From Haliclystus octoradiatus (lineage: Eukaryota > Cnidaria > Staurozoa > Stauromedusae > Haliclystidae), in contig OU744450.1 of NCBI GenBank assembly GCA_916610825.1, positions 10,482,380 through 10,546,379 on the forward strand: DNA of 64,000 nucleotides. Reading direction: 5' to 3'. Of this stretch, positions 1 to 10,900 are shown one piece after another. Position numbers and translations under genes: made by a program. Numbering within the stretch: position 1 is the stretch's first letter; each line of letters begins with the position of its first letter. Below the pieces are notes generated by a model. It saw only the letters and a list, made by a program, of their open reading frames with translations. It did not search any database and was not told the DNA's origin.

Positions 1-171
1 ACTATAATATTCAATTAAGTTTAACAATATTTCTCGGAACAGTTAAGCAAACACAGACAAATAAACACATTAAACTTCAATTTAACTATAAATAGTGAGG
101 GAGCGGCGTTCCCCCGGAAAAAGTAGTGGGGGAACGCCGTTCCCCCGCGTTCCCCCACCAAAACATCACTG
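1..171 (-). mobile_element. hAT-like terminal fragment running off the left edge
   Basis: Read on the minus strand, the block starts CAGTGATGTTTTGGTGGGGG and continues through short G/C-rich inverted motifs (gcgttcccccgg and gggggaacgcc, around 105-155) that can fold on themselves. A CAGTG terminus and subterminal palindromes are typical of hAT DNA transposon ends. Only one end is in the window, so no target-site duplication can be tested. The assignment is an inference. Confidence 0.35.
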
Positions 172-880
172 ACTACAAATCCGACAAGATCTAAATTTAA
201 AAATCAACCTGAATCCGACCCGATCTGATCGAGTTTGGTAATGGATTGATTCGCTCATCTTTAATACACCTCTACCTCCTGTGCAACCAACTCATTTATT
301 GCAGAATATATATAACAGCAGAATAAGGTGCCATAAAGGTCATAGTAATCATAATCGTTCAGCCATTTTGCTATATCTAGGCCTACTGTATTAGAGTATG
401 TACTGCAATCAATATATAGTTTTAACCTCGTTTATATTACTGTATAGCCTTGTATAAGTTTAGTATAAGATAGACTGACACAAAGGATTATGAACCAGTC
501 TCTAGGCTACTTACAGTTAATATTAGTAAGTGTTTATTAAAGAATACATTAAAGCTATCTGCTGTCTTGTCCATTGACTATACTACATTAATAATCATGC
601 CTAAAAATCATAAATCACCGAAGAAACGAACGGTAGGGCCTACATCAAGCACTTACAACTACAAATCATTCAAGTGCAATAAGTAATCATACAAGTAGAT
701 CTCATTAAGATTGGTATGAAATTTGTCTGTGATCTTGAAGATTTCGCTATTGTGATTTGTGAAAATTAATATTTTTCACTGTGATCTTAGCTCAGTATCC
801 CCCTTTTCCTCCCCTCAGCTCAGCATAGGCCTACCTTTCTAGTGTAGCATTAGGATTATTAGCTCCAAATATTTATCAGC
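172..880. other. intergenic, no gene seen
   Basis: AT-rich DNA without a long reading frame, recognisable protein motif or clear repeat boundary. Short TAGGCCTA-type words, which recur across the window, are the only notable feature. Confidence 0.5.
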
Positions 881-1245
881 GGGAGGATTAGCTCAGATGG
901 AAGAGCAACCGAACTTCAGATTGGATCATATCTGATCGACTGTGGTTCAAATCCCCCGAAGGTCAACTCAGCCTTGACTTTATCTGAAACATCAAATGAG
1001 TACCATCTGAGGATGGCGGATGGAATGGTCCAGAAGGAGTTGTATTGTTAGTAGCTGTGGCGCATCGTTGCGCATTGACAATCGAGACCAGTCCCCCATG
1101 AAATCTGTTGAAATTGATCTGTAGTGTCGCGGTTGAGATCTTCAAAGAGCGTTAAAAAAAATCATTGCTCTTAGCGAAAAAAGCCACTCATCTAGAAATG
1201 GAGGAGTAGTACGGGTGCCTTCGGTAGGGCAACACCGTCTACATT
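881..1245 (+). mobile_element. tRNA-derived SINE, copy 1
   Basis: The head has RNA polymerase III promoter elements: a box A match (TTAGCTCAGATGG, 889-901) and a box B match (GGTTCAAATCC, 943-953), spaced as in a tRNA. A non-tRNA body of about 280 bp follows. The same head and body recur at 7209-7530, including shared phrases such as tcagccttgactttat and gccactcatct, and the tail recurs at 53025-53085. The head does not fold as a complete tRNA, so this is a SINE and not a tRNA gene. The exact 3' end is approximate. Confidence 0.75.
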
Positions 1246-1317
1246 ACTTACTATTACTAGTGTAGCATACATCATTAGCTTGTCAGGAATCTGCCTCATT
1301 GAAGTCCTACAGAAATA

Positions 1318-2500
1318 CAGGGGCGGATGCAGCCGAAAAATTGACTGGTGCAAGGAAGTGGGCGGAGTCCGGATAAAGAGGGGCGGAGCCCCGTAAATCT
1401 AGGCATGCTCCCCCGTAAAAATTTTTCAAAATAGAAGTCTGTAGAAGACATTAATTGCAACTTTCGGGAGGCAAATTCAGGCTAACTTGAATAATATAGT
1501 CATCGATATAATCCGACAAATTATCATTTTGGCTTGTCCCTAAACACATAATGTAGATGGTCGTCAAGACAGATAACATGTGTGCTGGAGCCTTTGAATA
1601 ATCAATTTACTAAAACATGGCAAAATCGAAAATTGACATAGGATAAACGTAAACAAAAACAAACATAAAAAATTGAGCACATAGGCTATAATTGTATACA
1701 TACACAAATCAAAATCAATGAAGATTCAAGTATAGGCCTTCCAGACTGGGGCGCGATTTGCCGAACGTGCAACGGTGCAAGCTCTGATAATGGGAATTGC
1801 ATAGTTGCATGGAAACTCCGAGAAGCTACATATTTCTAACTCGTTATGCCCAGCATTCCATTTCAAAAATCTCCATTGGAAAAACTAATTTCAACCCTTC
1901 CATCTTTATTGCTTTCCCACATCGAGAACAATTAAAAATACTATAACAACAATAACAAAACAATTTTATCGGCGCCATTGTGGATCAGATTTGGTGATCA
2001 AAAAGAGGCAAACTCAAACTTCATTGTTTCTCGTTTCACATGACGACATCACACAAATAAAGATCACGCGATGCTTTTTATTGCTAAAATTTTTCTAGGG
2101 GTGCAGACTGGTGCGAAAAATGCTAGGAATGCTAGATAGAGCACTTTGATTGGTTACTAGTCGAGTACTTTGAATGGAATGCCACAGATACGTCATCCTA
2201 CTGGTGCGAAATCGAACCAATCTATTGGACGAGAAATCAGACTGGTGCAAAATTATGATCACCGATTGGCAGAAATATGAGAACGCACTGTACATAAACA
2301 GGTCAATCACACGATGCTGATGACAATACCAATGCTACTTTCACCTTAATACGAACAATTTTGACGTAAACTATACAGAAATTTGTCACATTTATTGTTT
2401 TTCTGTAGGAAAGTTATTAAAAGAACAGCGGCGCAATCAAAAGCTTAAAAGTTTTGACTGGTGCAAGCGCTCCCTTCGCATCAGCCTGGATCTGCCCCTG
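1318..2500. mobile_element. non-autonomous hAT-type element
   Basis: The left end reads CAGGGGCGGATGCAGCC, and the reverse complement of the right end reads CAGGGGCAGATCCAGGC, so the termini are inverted repeats of the hAT kind (CAG...CTG). The flanks cagaaata (1310-1317) and gagaaata (2501-2508) agree at 7 of 8 positions, fitting the 8-bp target duplication of hAT elements. The word gactggtgc occurs at both subterminal regions and again inside (around 1342, 2105, 2230 and 2456). No transposase frame is visible, so it would depend on a helper. Confidence 0.7.
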
Positions 2501-2866
2501 GAGAAATATACAACACCCTTATCAAGTGCAACATATATTGGATTTGATTCGATTCAATACATCCTGGATATTTATGATAGAAGCTATATAAATGCTAGTG
2601 AAATAATCACTTGTGCATGTGCAACCTACTCAGCTTAATCAAGTGAAGTTCAACCAAAATTTAAGGCTAGGCTAGACCTACCCAACAATGTTTAAAAATT
2701 ACATTATTTACAATTGCCACCACATGTTGACAACAGGTTCATAATGTTGATAGCTAAGCTAGTGCAGTAGCCTACTTACTGTCTACAACCCCGTCTATAA
2801 CACATACCTACAACTACAACTTACGTACAACCTAGCCGATATGTAGGCCTACTGTAGCATACATAC

Positions 2867-2999
2867 CTTTTGATTTGAATCCTGAGCAAAAAGCTGCATC
2901 TGCATTGTCCTTTCTATGCGAAGATAACGTTTGTGAGCTTTCACTAGTAACGTGAAGTTGCGTGTCTTTTAATATTGAGCAATTCTCTCTAGTCGACAT
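2867..2999 (-). CDS. possible first coding exon of an unknown gene
   Basis: On the minus strand an ATG at 2997-2999 has an A at -3. It opens 44 codons plus one base and stops at a good splice donor (AAAG|gtatgt, with the last exon base at 2867). The peptide begins MSTRENCSILKDTQ and is polar and Ser-rich, with no family I recognise. The next exon would lie to the left, possibly beyond the window; I could not find it. An open frame of this length with a donor can arise by chance, so this is a weak call. Confidence 0.25.
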
Positions 3000-4140
3000 A
3001 CTAAACGTAAAACAATAATTACAATGTTATGCCAATTTCCGAACTAGATTCTGTTCTGTACACTAGTAGTCAGCAGTCAGCGCTGCATAATTGCTTATAA
3101 ATTAATCAGGTAGCCCAGTAATTAATCCAGCTCTTTTCTTTCCCATTAAGAACACAGAATATAATATATCTCATTTCAGATATTGTTGAAAAAATACAAA
3201 ATAACTAAGTGTATATTGATTCAAGAACAACTGCTGGTGTGATGTTGCAACCTGATGAAAACTAACTTGAACATCCGCCATTTGCAAAATTTTAAAAAGT
3301 GGCGGTGCTCAATCAAGCTTGACAAAATAAATGCCGAAAGAAAACATTGTAAAAGTCAATACCCACACCAGTACCTAAAATCCTTGCTGATTGCAATGGC
3401 ATTTCTATTCGTAGATTATTTTTCGATCAATTACTTCATGATATTTATACGTATCACCAGCTCATCATTGATATTGACAGAAGGTAAACAATCGAAATAT
3501 ACAAAACGACGAAAATTAAAATTGTTTCGTCTCTGATCTATTCCTCTACTAACCTTGTGCCCAAACATGAGGCATCATTGAAAATTCAGTTCTATAATTA
3601 CCCATCCATATATTCAAACATGATTCAAACACAGGAGTCTCAGACACAAATAGTGAAACTCAAAATATTCTGTAGCGATTTACGTGTGGTGATATTCAAA
3701 TAATCGTGTTTGTTTTAGAGTTTTAAAGACATCCTTGAGATCGCAGTCAAAATCTCAATCTGACAGACGCTGTGTCAATTATCAGAAGTTGCTTAGCAAC
3801 ATAAATAGGGTACCCGCTAAAAACACTGTTGAGGGGAATTCTTAGTGCAAAATGTTTTAGTATTGGTCAGTCCACGGTCAGTTAGTCAGATTACCCGATA
3901 TCACTTAAAGTTTATATATTGCCTTTTAGGACACAGCAGATTTAGATAGAAGTTATATTTCTATCCGTTCATGTCACGGTTGCGTTTTTGCATAGCGCGA
4001 CTACCAAAAGCGATATAATTATACACTTCTTATACAATAGACATATTTTGATGAATTTAAATTTAGATTAATTTATTTCATTATTTTCTATTAATCTTAT
4101 CCCCGATCTGAGCACTACTAGAAATGAAATCAATATATAT
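3000..4140. other. intergenic, no gene seen
   Basis: No conserved motif was found. A 93-codon frame on the plus strand (3255-3536) is AT-driven, lacks a recognisable family and is not called. Confidence 0.5.
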
Positions 4141-4225
4141 ACTGTGTATAAATTAGAGTCAATGACTACACATTTTTCACACGAAAAAATAATTATTAAT
4201 AAACGAAAAAATCAGATATTCATAT

Positions 4226-4265
4226 TTGCTACTATTAGTTTCACGCCAAGGCGATCATCAGGCAA
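4226..4265 (-). ncRNA. type-I hammerhead ribozyme motif, single copy
   Basis: Minus strand, in order: stem I 5' strand TTGC (4262-4265), CTGATGA core (4255-4261), stem II CGC/GCG with a CTTG loop and flanking U's (4243-4254), GAAAC (4238-4242), a very short stem III (AC/GU closing a TAATA loop), cleavage triplet GTA, and stem I 3' strand GCAA (4226-4229). All invariant core bases of the hammerhead are present. The very short stem III is known from hammerheads of Penelope-like retroelements. Activity is not shown by sequence alone; the base next to the core in stem II is a U-U pair, not the usual G-C. Confidence 0.65.
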
Positions 4266-4599
4266 TTTAATCTGTCATCGACTCTATTTATTTATCTACA
4301 GTTCTGTCATATACTGACATGAGCACTATAACACTGCGATTGGATCAACAATCAAGTAGTCACTATAAACTGTATATATATAATGCGCAGATAGATATAT
4401 AATGTAAATTAAAGTTGTCCACACTGGTGTAGGTATAGTGCTCAATGATAAATATCAGAGCTTTGAATGATTTGTTTATTTCTGCATAACAGCATATAAA
4501 TGTAAATTACATACAGAACAGTTAACTTCCATCATTAAGAATTTATACAGATTATCATTGGAGAGCCTTATATTTTAAATTGATAAACATTGGGTGCCT

Positions 4600-4921
4600 G
4601 ACGTGTTTCCAGGCTTAATGAGTTATAGACTTTTTATACACAGTTATAGACACAGTTATACACTTTTCAAAAAGTTTGACTATGGCGATTTGAATGGGCC
4701 ATTGGCACAACAAGTCGACCGTGTGGAGTGACAGTAAAAAGGTTAGAGTCAATATCTACAAAATTATTAGTAACTTTATGACAAAATATAAGGTCAGCAA
4801 TCAATCTTCTACTTTCAAGTGTTTCGATATTCAATTTAATAATTCGTTCTTTATAAATTAAATCGTATCGATACAACAGTGTTTTCGAAAATTCTAAGTA
4901 AAATTTCATACAAACATTCAA
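4600..4921 (-). pseudogene. non-LTR retrotransposon (LINE) 3'-end remnant
   Basis: An 84-codon frame contains a stretch like the C-terminal part of LINE reverse transcriptases (IKLNIETLESRRLIADLIF followed by CHKVTNNFVDID), the region after the palm that usually reads 'RL..L.L.SLE.RR...DL...YK...G.VD'. The copy is 5'-truncated and decays into stops below about 4667. It is the same general type as the interrupted LINE at 17000-29720. Confidence 0.65.
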
Positions 4922-4930
4922 ATTGATGCT

Positions 4931-5330
4931 CCCAGTCTTCCAACTAAAGATTGGGAAAAATTAAATGCCATTCACAGTAGAATTATAACCATAGTTTTAT
5001 GTGAATTTTTTTTGTTTGAATGGAAACTGTTCGAATGTGGATTAATTGATTGAAGTGATTAAAATAAGAGCCATCTGTTTACATTTATTTTGTAAATAGA
5101 TGGCTCTGATGATTAAAATGGGTTAGACATCACAAGATTTGTCTAGAGCGACGTGTAAGAGGTAATGATCCCTATTGTGCAGTCAGGGGGTCAGAGGAGA
5201 GTGCCATGAATCACATATATGAGCATTGAGCATGGACTGCCCTGAAAAAACGGCAATTATAAAATTAAGGCCACGTGGGTTATAGTTTCAAAAATCTCCT
5301 CATATTCCGTTTGCCTCTGTGCCGCTTTAT
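4931..5330. other. intergenic, no gene seen
   Basis: Short inverted words (gatggctct, around 5068 and 5100) and AT-rich sequence; no gene-like signal. Confidence 0.45.
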
Positions 5331-5332
5331 GT

Positions 5333-5408
5333 TGCAGTCTACGAAACTTTATAACAAAATATTAGGTCAGCAATCAATCTTCTACTTTCAAGGGTTTAGA
5401 TTCGATAT
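5333..5408 (-). repeat. second short fragment of the 4.7-kb LINE remnant
   Basis: About 65 bases (aggtcagcaatcaatcttct and flanks) closely match 4755-4825, which encode the ESRRLIADLIF stretch of the neighbouring LINE remnant. This is a partial direct repeat of that element, either from a separate insertion or a local duplication. Confidence 0.6.
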
Positions 5409-6564
5409 CGAAAACAATCATAACGCTATATATCTATATCTACCATTATCATTATTAAGCATATCATATACACCTCTATATATTACTATATCTATTTTTT
5501 ACTGATTTATTTACATCAATAACAATATTGCTTCTGTAAGTTACATATTTATAGCTACTTATTATCTTGTTAAATTCATATCAATGTTAAACGAGCATTT
5601 CGCAACATCTGTTACGAATTCAAATAAATTTACACATACACACGCGCGTGTATAATTTATTCATTCCTTATTTAATGGACAACAAATTCCAATATCTATT
5701 TCAACATATAATAAATGAGTCTGATGTTCTAGCAATGGCCATATGCCACAGTAGGTGGATGAGGGTGACGCCTTATCATTCTGTTTTGCCCCATCTTCTA
5801 CCCTTGAAAGAGTCGAAAACGTGTCCTAATCAGGGCCGGCGATAGGGAGAGGGCGAGCACGACAATTTCCCCCGAGGCCAGACAATTAACAGGTCACACC
5901 TGCATGCTACCCCTTGATTGTGAATTTGAGATTAGATTGGTTTCATTGGTTGGATTGGATTAAATTTCAGCGCTACACCCCCTGGGCCCAAAATTTCTCT
6001 CTCCAGCTCTTGTCCTTATTGCATTTATTAGAAGACAGGCCCTCATCCTAATTGCATTTATCAGAAAACGGATGCATATGCTAAAGCTAGACGACAAGTA
6101 GGAAAATCCTAGTGAAGGACAGAAATATGTTTCTAGAAAATACATAAATGTACATAGTGTCCCTTTGCCTCTGTCAATAATCAACTGATGAAAAGTAAAC
6201 CATTCGACAACTAAATAAGGAATTCAACAGTAAACAATCATTTCCCATATGAGCATACTATATCATTCATACAAAATGGGCTTTCTCTAACTCATAAAAG
6301 AGTTGACTAAATTATAAATACATTTCATTTACATAATAAAAATAAGATATTTATAGAGAATATCTTCCTGCATGACATATTAGACATGCGTAATGCTATG
6401 TGAAGAAACCGGCTTGCTCTCATGGCTCCATGTTTTCATCAACATCATCACTTTTTGACAAGCAATGTTTTAAATTTTCATAGAATCTAAAAATAGAAAT
6501 AGATATCTATTAGATATTATCTAATAGCAAAAAATAGTGCTCGATGTCATTTGACAGAGCTAAA
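5409..6564. other. intergenic, no gene seen
   Basis: No conserved reading frame. A cagggccggcgatag word at about 5831 resembles a hAT end, but no partner end was found. Confidence 0.4.
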
Positions 6565-6599
6565 TATAATAAAAGGAGTCAAAGACTACACATTCATAA

Positions 6600-6639
6600 T
6601 TGTTACTAATAGTTTCATGCTTACGCAATCATCAGACAA
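6600..6639 (-). ncRNA. hammerhead motif in the left palindrome arm, intact core
   Basis: Minus strand: stem I TTGT (6636-6639), CTGATGA (6629-6635), stem II TGC/GCA with a GTAA loop between unpaired U's, GAAAC, stem III AC/GU closing TATTA, triplet GTA (A17 at 6604), and stem I partner ACAA (6600-6603). The core bases all match the hammerhead consensus. A transcript crossing the whole palindrome could instead form the 76-bp hairpin, which would hide the ribozyme. Confidence 0.65.
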
Positions 6640-6665
6640 ATAACCAAAACAACTTTCTTTTTTCT

Positions 6666-6705
6666 TTGTCTGATGATTGCGTAAGCATGAGACTATTAGT
6701 AACAA
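6666..6705 (+). ncRNA. hammerhead motif in the right palindrome arm, mutated core
   Basis: Same architecture as the motif on the opposite strand: TTGT (6666-6669), CTGATGA (6670-6676), stem II, then GAGAC (6689-6693) where GAAAC is required, TATTA loop, GTA (6699-6701), ACAA (6702-6705). The A-to-G change falls in the invariant GAAA of the core and, from what is known of hammerheads, should abolish or greatly reduce cleavage. Confidence 0.55.
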
Positions 6706-6740
6706 TTATGAATGTGTAGTCTTTGACTCCTTTTATTATA

Positions 6741-7208
6741 GAGAGATATCTATATATACACGCATTTTATTTATAAGAAACCTGTTTAAAAGAAACTTTA
6801 ATGCTAAAACCTCAAACATTCTAAGAAACTTTTGTACTTCTTCGAAATTATTTAAGAAATTTATTTTTTTTATTTTTGTAAAAACAGCAATGTTTGTGTT
6901 TTATTCTGGCTAGAATATATCCTGTTCTTATATCTATTTCAGTTAAACCCGCACTTTTAGGATTCCCATTTCACTATAAAGTGTCCAAAAGATTGTACAG
7001 GAACTGTACTCTACTGTATATAGACTCTAATGTTGTTCAATGTTCATGCTTCGAAGTTTTTGCCTCTACTACAGATCTAAATATTAAGAATCCTTGAAGA
7101 AACTTTTAGTACTAAAATCCTTCAAAATTTAATAAACTTTTAGTACTATAGCGTTCGCTTGGTTTCTTATCAGAAAATAAGTGTAACTACCAAGTGTTGG
7201 CTATTTAA
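6741..7208. other. intergenic, no gene seen
   Basis: Two short overlapping AT-rich frames (6677-6913 and 6894-7097) have no family resemblance. A splice acceptor-like word near 7080 (minus) leads to nothing recognisable. Confidence 0.4.
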
Positions 7209-7530
7209 AGTTAGCTCAGATCAGATGGCAGAGCAACGGGATCATGCAGTTCTTGTCATATTTGATCGACTGTAGTTCAATCTTCCCCCATGGTCAATTC
7301 AGCCTTGACTTTATTTCAACCACCAAATGAATACTATCTTGTGATGCGGATGGAATGATTTAGAGGGAATTGCATTATAAAGATCGGCGCCTCGACAATC
7401 GAGTACGTATATGCCATGAAATCTGCCGAAATTTTTAAATTGATCAGCAGTGTCGTGGCTGAGATCAATAAAAAGCAATTACAATTCTTTGTAGAGAGGG
7501 CCACTCATCTTAATATATCAACATACATTC
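7209..7530 (+). mobile_element. tRNA-derived SINE, copy 2
   Basis: Second copy of the 881-1245 SINE. A box A-like start at 7211 (TTAGCTCAGATCAGATGG) carries a small duplication relative to copy 1, and the box B-like stretch at 7273 (tagttcaatctt) is degraded. The body follows copy 1 through tcagccttgactttat to gccactcatct. The copy is clearly more decayed than copy 1. Confidence 0.7.
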
Positions 7531-7970
7531 GACCACTGATGCTGGTTCTATTTCAAACTGACTGGCTTGTACAGGTTGTACCTATTTGGGGGAGGGGGTC
7601 CCGATAATTCTAAAGGTCATTTTGAATTAATTTTAGATAGGTGGACCGCAAAATTTCACAGCATGTTCAAAATCTCAACAAATGTTTTAAGTCATAATAA
7701 AGGGTTTTCCAGGAAAAACATTCAACACTTCGGAAATTGACACACAAATGGGACCTTATATAGCGAGATGAAGAAGAAACTTTTATTATTTTATGTAGAA
7801 AATATCTTTAAGAACGTTGAGGCTTCGAATCCGCCAAAAATTAAGAACAAAATATAAGAAAAGGTCGAGTGAAGCACAAGTTGAAGGTTTGGATTCGTTG
7901 AAGTGAATAACAGACAGAATTATATTGTGATATTATCATAATACGAGAACTGTATTCATTAGCATTTTCC

Positions 7971-10900
7971 CTACCTGTTAATTTGATCAAAATTTTTCTT
8001 TAATTTTTCATTGGCCATTACCACAACATGTTTGATATACTACAATACATAACATAGACAAATTAACAGTTTAAAAGGAAAAAATGCATGCAGATATATT
8101 CGTTTTTGATGGATGGATGTCAACTCAGCCTATCTCGAGGCAGTCTATTACAAACTGAGAGGCTAATGGCTATGGACTGGTTATACTTACTTATGGGAGG
8201 GGGTTCCAGCAATTTTGAAGGTGCAAAGCACAGATATACTCGTTCTGGATGGATGGATGGATGGATGGATGGATGGATGGATGGATGGATGGATGGATGC
8301 TACCTCTAAAATTTCAAAAACACGGAAAAAACCATCAAATCAAACATGTACCTCATCATCAACTAAGATTTTCCCGTTGCCTGCCATTGGTATTTCAAGA
8401 CCATGAGAGCTACGCACAGCCTTGAAAAGAAAGCAAATAGTATTAGCATGATTATACCATAGCACATATCCCTTCCAATATTGTAAGATGTAGATCCAAT
8501 CTGGATCGAATAACTCTGGGTTACAGATCTGAGTTTCAAATTGAAGAAACAAATGTATCAAATATCCTCCAAATTAGATCTAGTAGGAATATCTTCAGGA
8601 ACAGATGTTATCACAAGTTCAACACTTTAAAGGCATAAAATTGACCGGCGGATTTTGATCTTGGTCTTTGGATATGGTGCGTGATGCACACTACTTGTGG
8701 CTTGAGAAACGGCATTCATTTTTCAACTTGAGCCCGCAAGACGTGATGGTCAATATTATGCCTTTAAATGGTTCAATATCAAAATAATGCACCCAGAATC
8801 CTACCTAATCCACTTCTAACTTTGAGGATTCAGATCCAAGTCCAGGATATACTACTGACTAGATTGGACATAAATAAGCTAATAATAGATAACATTGTTT
8901 TTCATAGCGTTGAGCGTTGACTTATTTGTCTTTCAAAATTATAATCTCATCTCTTAACCAACAAAATATGCAAAATATGCATCACCATTGACGCTGTAGT
9001 AGTTGTCTGGTTAGCATCATGCTATTTTCAAGATGCTGCCTTGCAGGGTCTGTCAATAGTAGGAATCCAGGAATCCTAGATTCAACAAGGTTAGAGCAAA
9101 TACAGAAGAAAGAAATTGATATTTTTATGATTTATTGATCACACTTCAACAACAAAAATTCAGATGAAAATGTTGAGATGCCTCTAGGATTCCACAAGGC
9201 AGGACATTTTTCCGACCCTGCTCCTGCCCTGCAATACAATTTTCTTGGTTGAGACGGTTTTAGTGGGGACACAGGCGAATAAATAGGCTATGTACTAGTA
9301 TGTAGCATTATATATAGATACAGTAGCTCACCAGCATGATTCTTCTTTTCTTGCCAATAACCAGGCCAGAATTTCTGTAACCAGTTTCTAAAGCAACACC
9401 CAGCTAAAATAAAAAATGAACCTGATATGTGATTTTAACAAAGTAAATCATAACAACAACGCAAACTTCGAATTTTCTGTTGTTATGGACAAGTGTTGAT
9501 AGATGTCGATCATGTCATCCATCATATTACACTGACTTATCGTGACCAAACATTAGACATGGATCTCTGTTTTTCTAGATTTGGAAAGGTAAGTTTTTCA
9601 AACCCTTATTTCACAGTCCCTTATTACTCCATTATTAAAGCTTGATATGATTGTCATTGATTGTATAGTTACAGTTTATAAGATCCCTGTGTAAACAGTA
9701 TTGTGAACATTGAAGGGCCCGATTTTCATGTAAATGTTCATGATAAACAGGTAATTCAAGTTCATGGATTATGAACATTCGTAAAACCCATGAACTTTTT
9801 AAGAACTAAGTGTATTTTTTGCAGGGTATTATCTATGGCTAAATTGATATACTGGTATAATCATTTTAAAAACAAAGCAACTCCTGAAAATCCGTAAAGG
9901 CTACACTAGATAAAAAATACTTCAGTCATAACCAGCAAAATGAGAGTTCACAAGACCATCATATTTGTGTACACTTTATTGGTTTACTTTTTAAATTGAA
10001 TTCAAAATTAATCATAAATATGCCAATTTGCCATTGTGTTAAATATTACAGCATAACAATTATACATAATAATTTGTGCAGTGTCCGCCGCACTCTGTGC
10101 GGAAGGCCGTGGTTCGATTCCTCGTCGGTGCACACACATTTTTCGTAATTATCAATTGTAACATCATGTCATTGGCTTTTAGAAATAACACGTCCCTCAT
10201 ATAAAAACAAGCACTTTCTGCTTAAGAGGTGTAGGTCAGTCATCATATATGTAGGCCTATGTAATATCATTTAGAATGATATTACATAATTATTATTATA
10301 TTATTATATAATTATGCCTATCACTAATCATGTGATATGATAAATACAAATCAAATCTCGTTGATGTCTTACAATTAGAGAATGAAAGAATCAGAACATG
10401 GCATCAATCAAAGAGGCTACCTGGAAAAATTTCTGCTACAACCAGTAATAGTTCATGAACTGTTCAAGAATTGTTAATGGCTATGGAATCATTTACAATT
10501 TTGGACTGTGTTTTCACCAATATGAAATGATACCATATTGCCCATACTTCGCCAATATTGTAAAAGAATGCTTACAAACTGGTTTAGTATGCAATTAGTA
10601 GCTTGCAGAAGTTTTATGAAACTTGAATACAATTTTTGTGTGCATTGGCTAGCTGTAATACAAGTTTTACAATCATAATGGCAATAAGTATCCTTGGTAT
10701 ATATATATATATGAACAAGACTTACCATTTCTTTAGCATGTTCAAGAGACTGACATTGTGCATGTAGGATAAATGGTTCAAATTTGAATGTCATTGAATC
10801 TAAATCATTGGAAGAATGAGCTGCAGCAATCTTAAAGAAAGAATACGCTAATAAATAAAGATATTGATAAATTTCTAAGAACAAAATTAATTAAAGTTGG

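Larger units (their letters stand above)
6565..6740. repeat. 76-bp-arm palindrome carrying hammerhead motifs
   Basis: Left arm 6565-6640 and right arm 6665-6740 are reverse complements at 75 of 76 positions, separated by 24 bp. The only difference lies in the ribozyme core (GAAAC on the left arm's minus strand, GAGAC on the right arm's plus strand). The outer part of each arm (tgtgtagtctttgactcc) also resembles sequence outside the hammerhead at 4146-4180, so these are copies of one element family. No clear target-site duplication flanks the palindrome. Confidence 0.85.

Noticed and set aside
8088..8406. Open frames reading WMDG repeats
   Set aside because: They are only the (TGGA)n microsatellite read in triplets; no conserved flanking peptide.
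10489..10884. 131-codon minus frame as a separate gene
   Set aside because: Only 10726-10830 is coding (TYW3 exon 3); the rest is intron read through.
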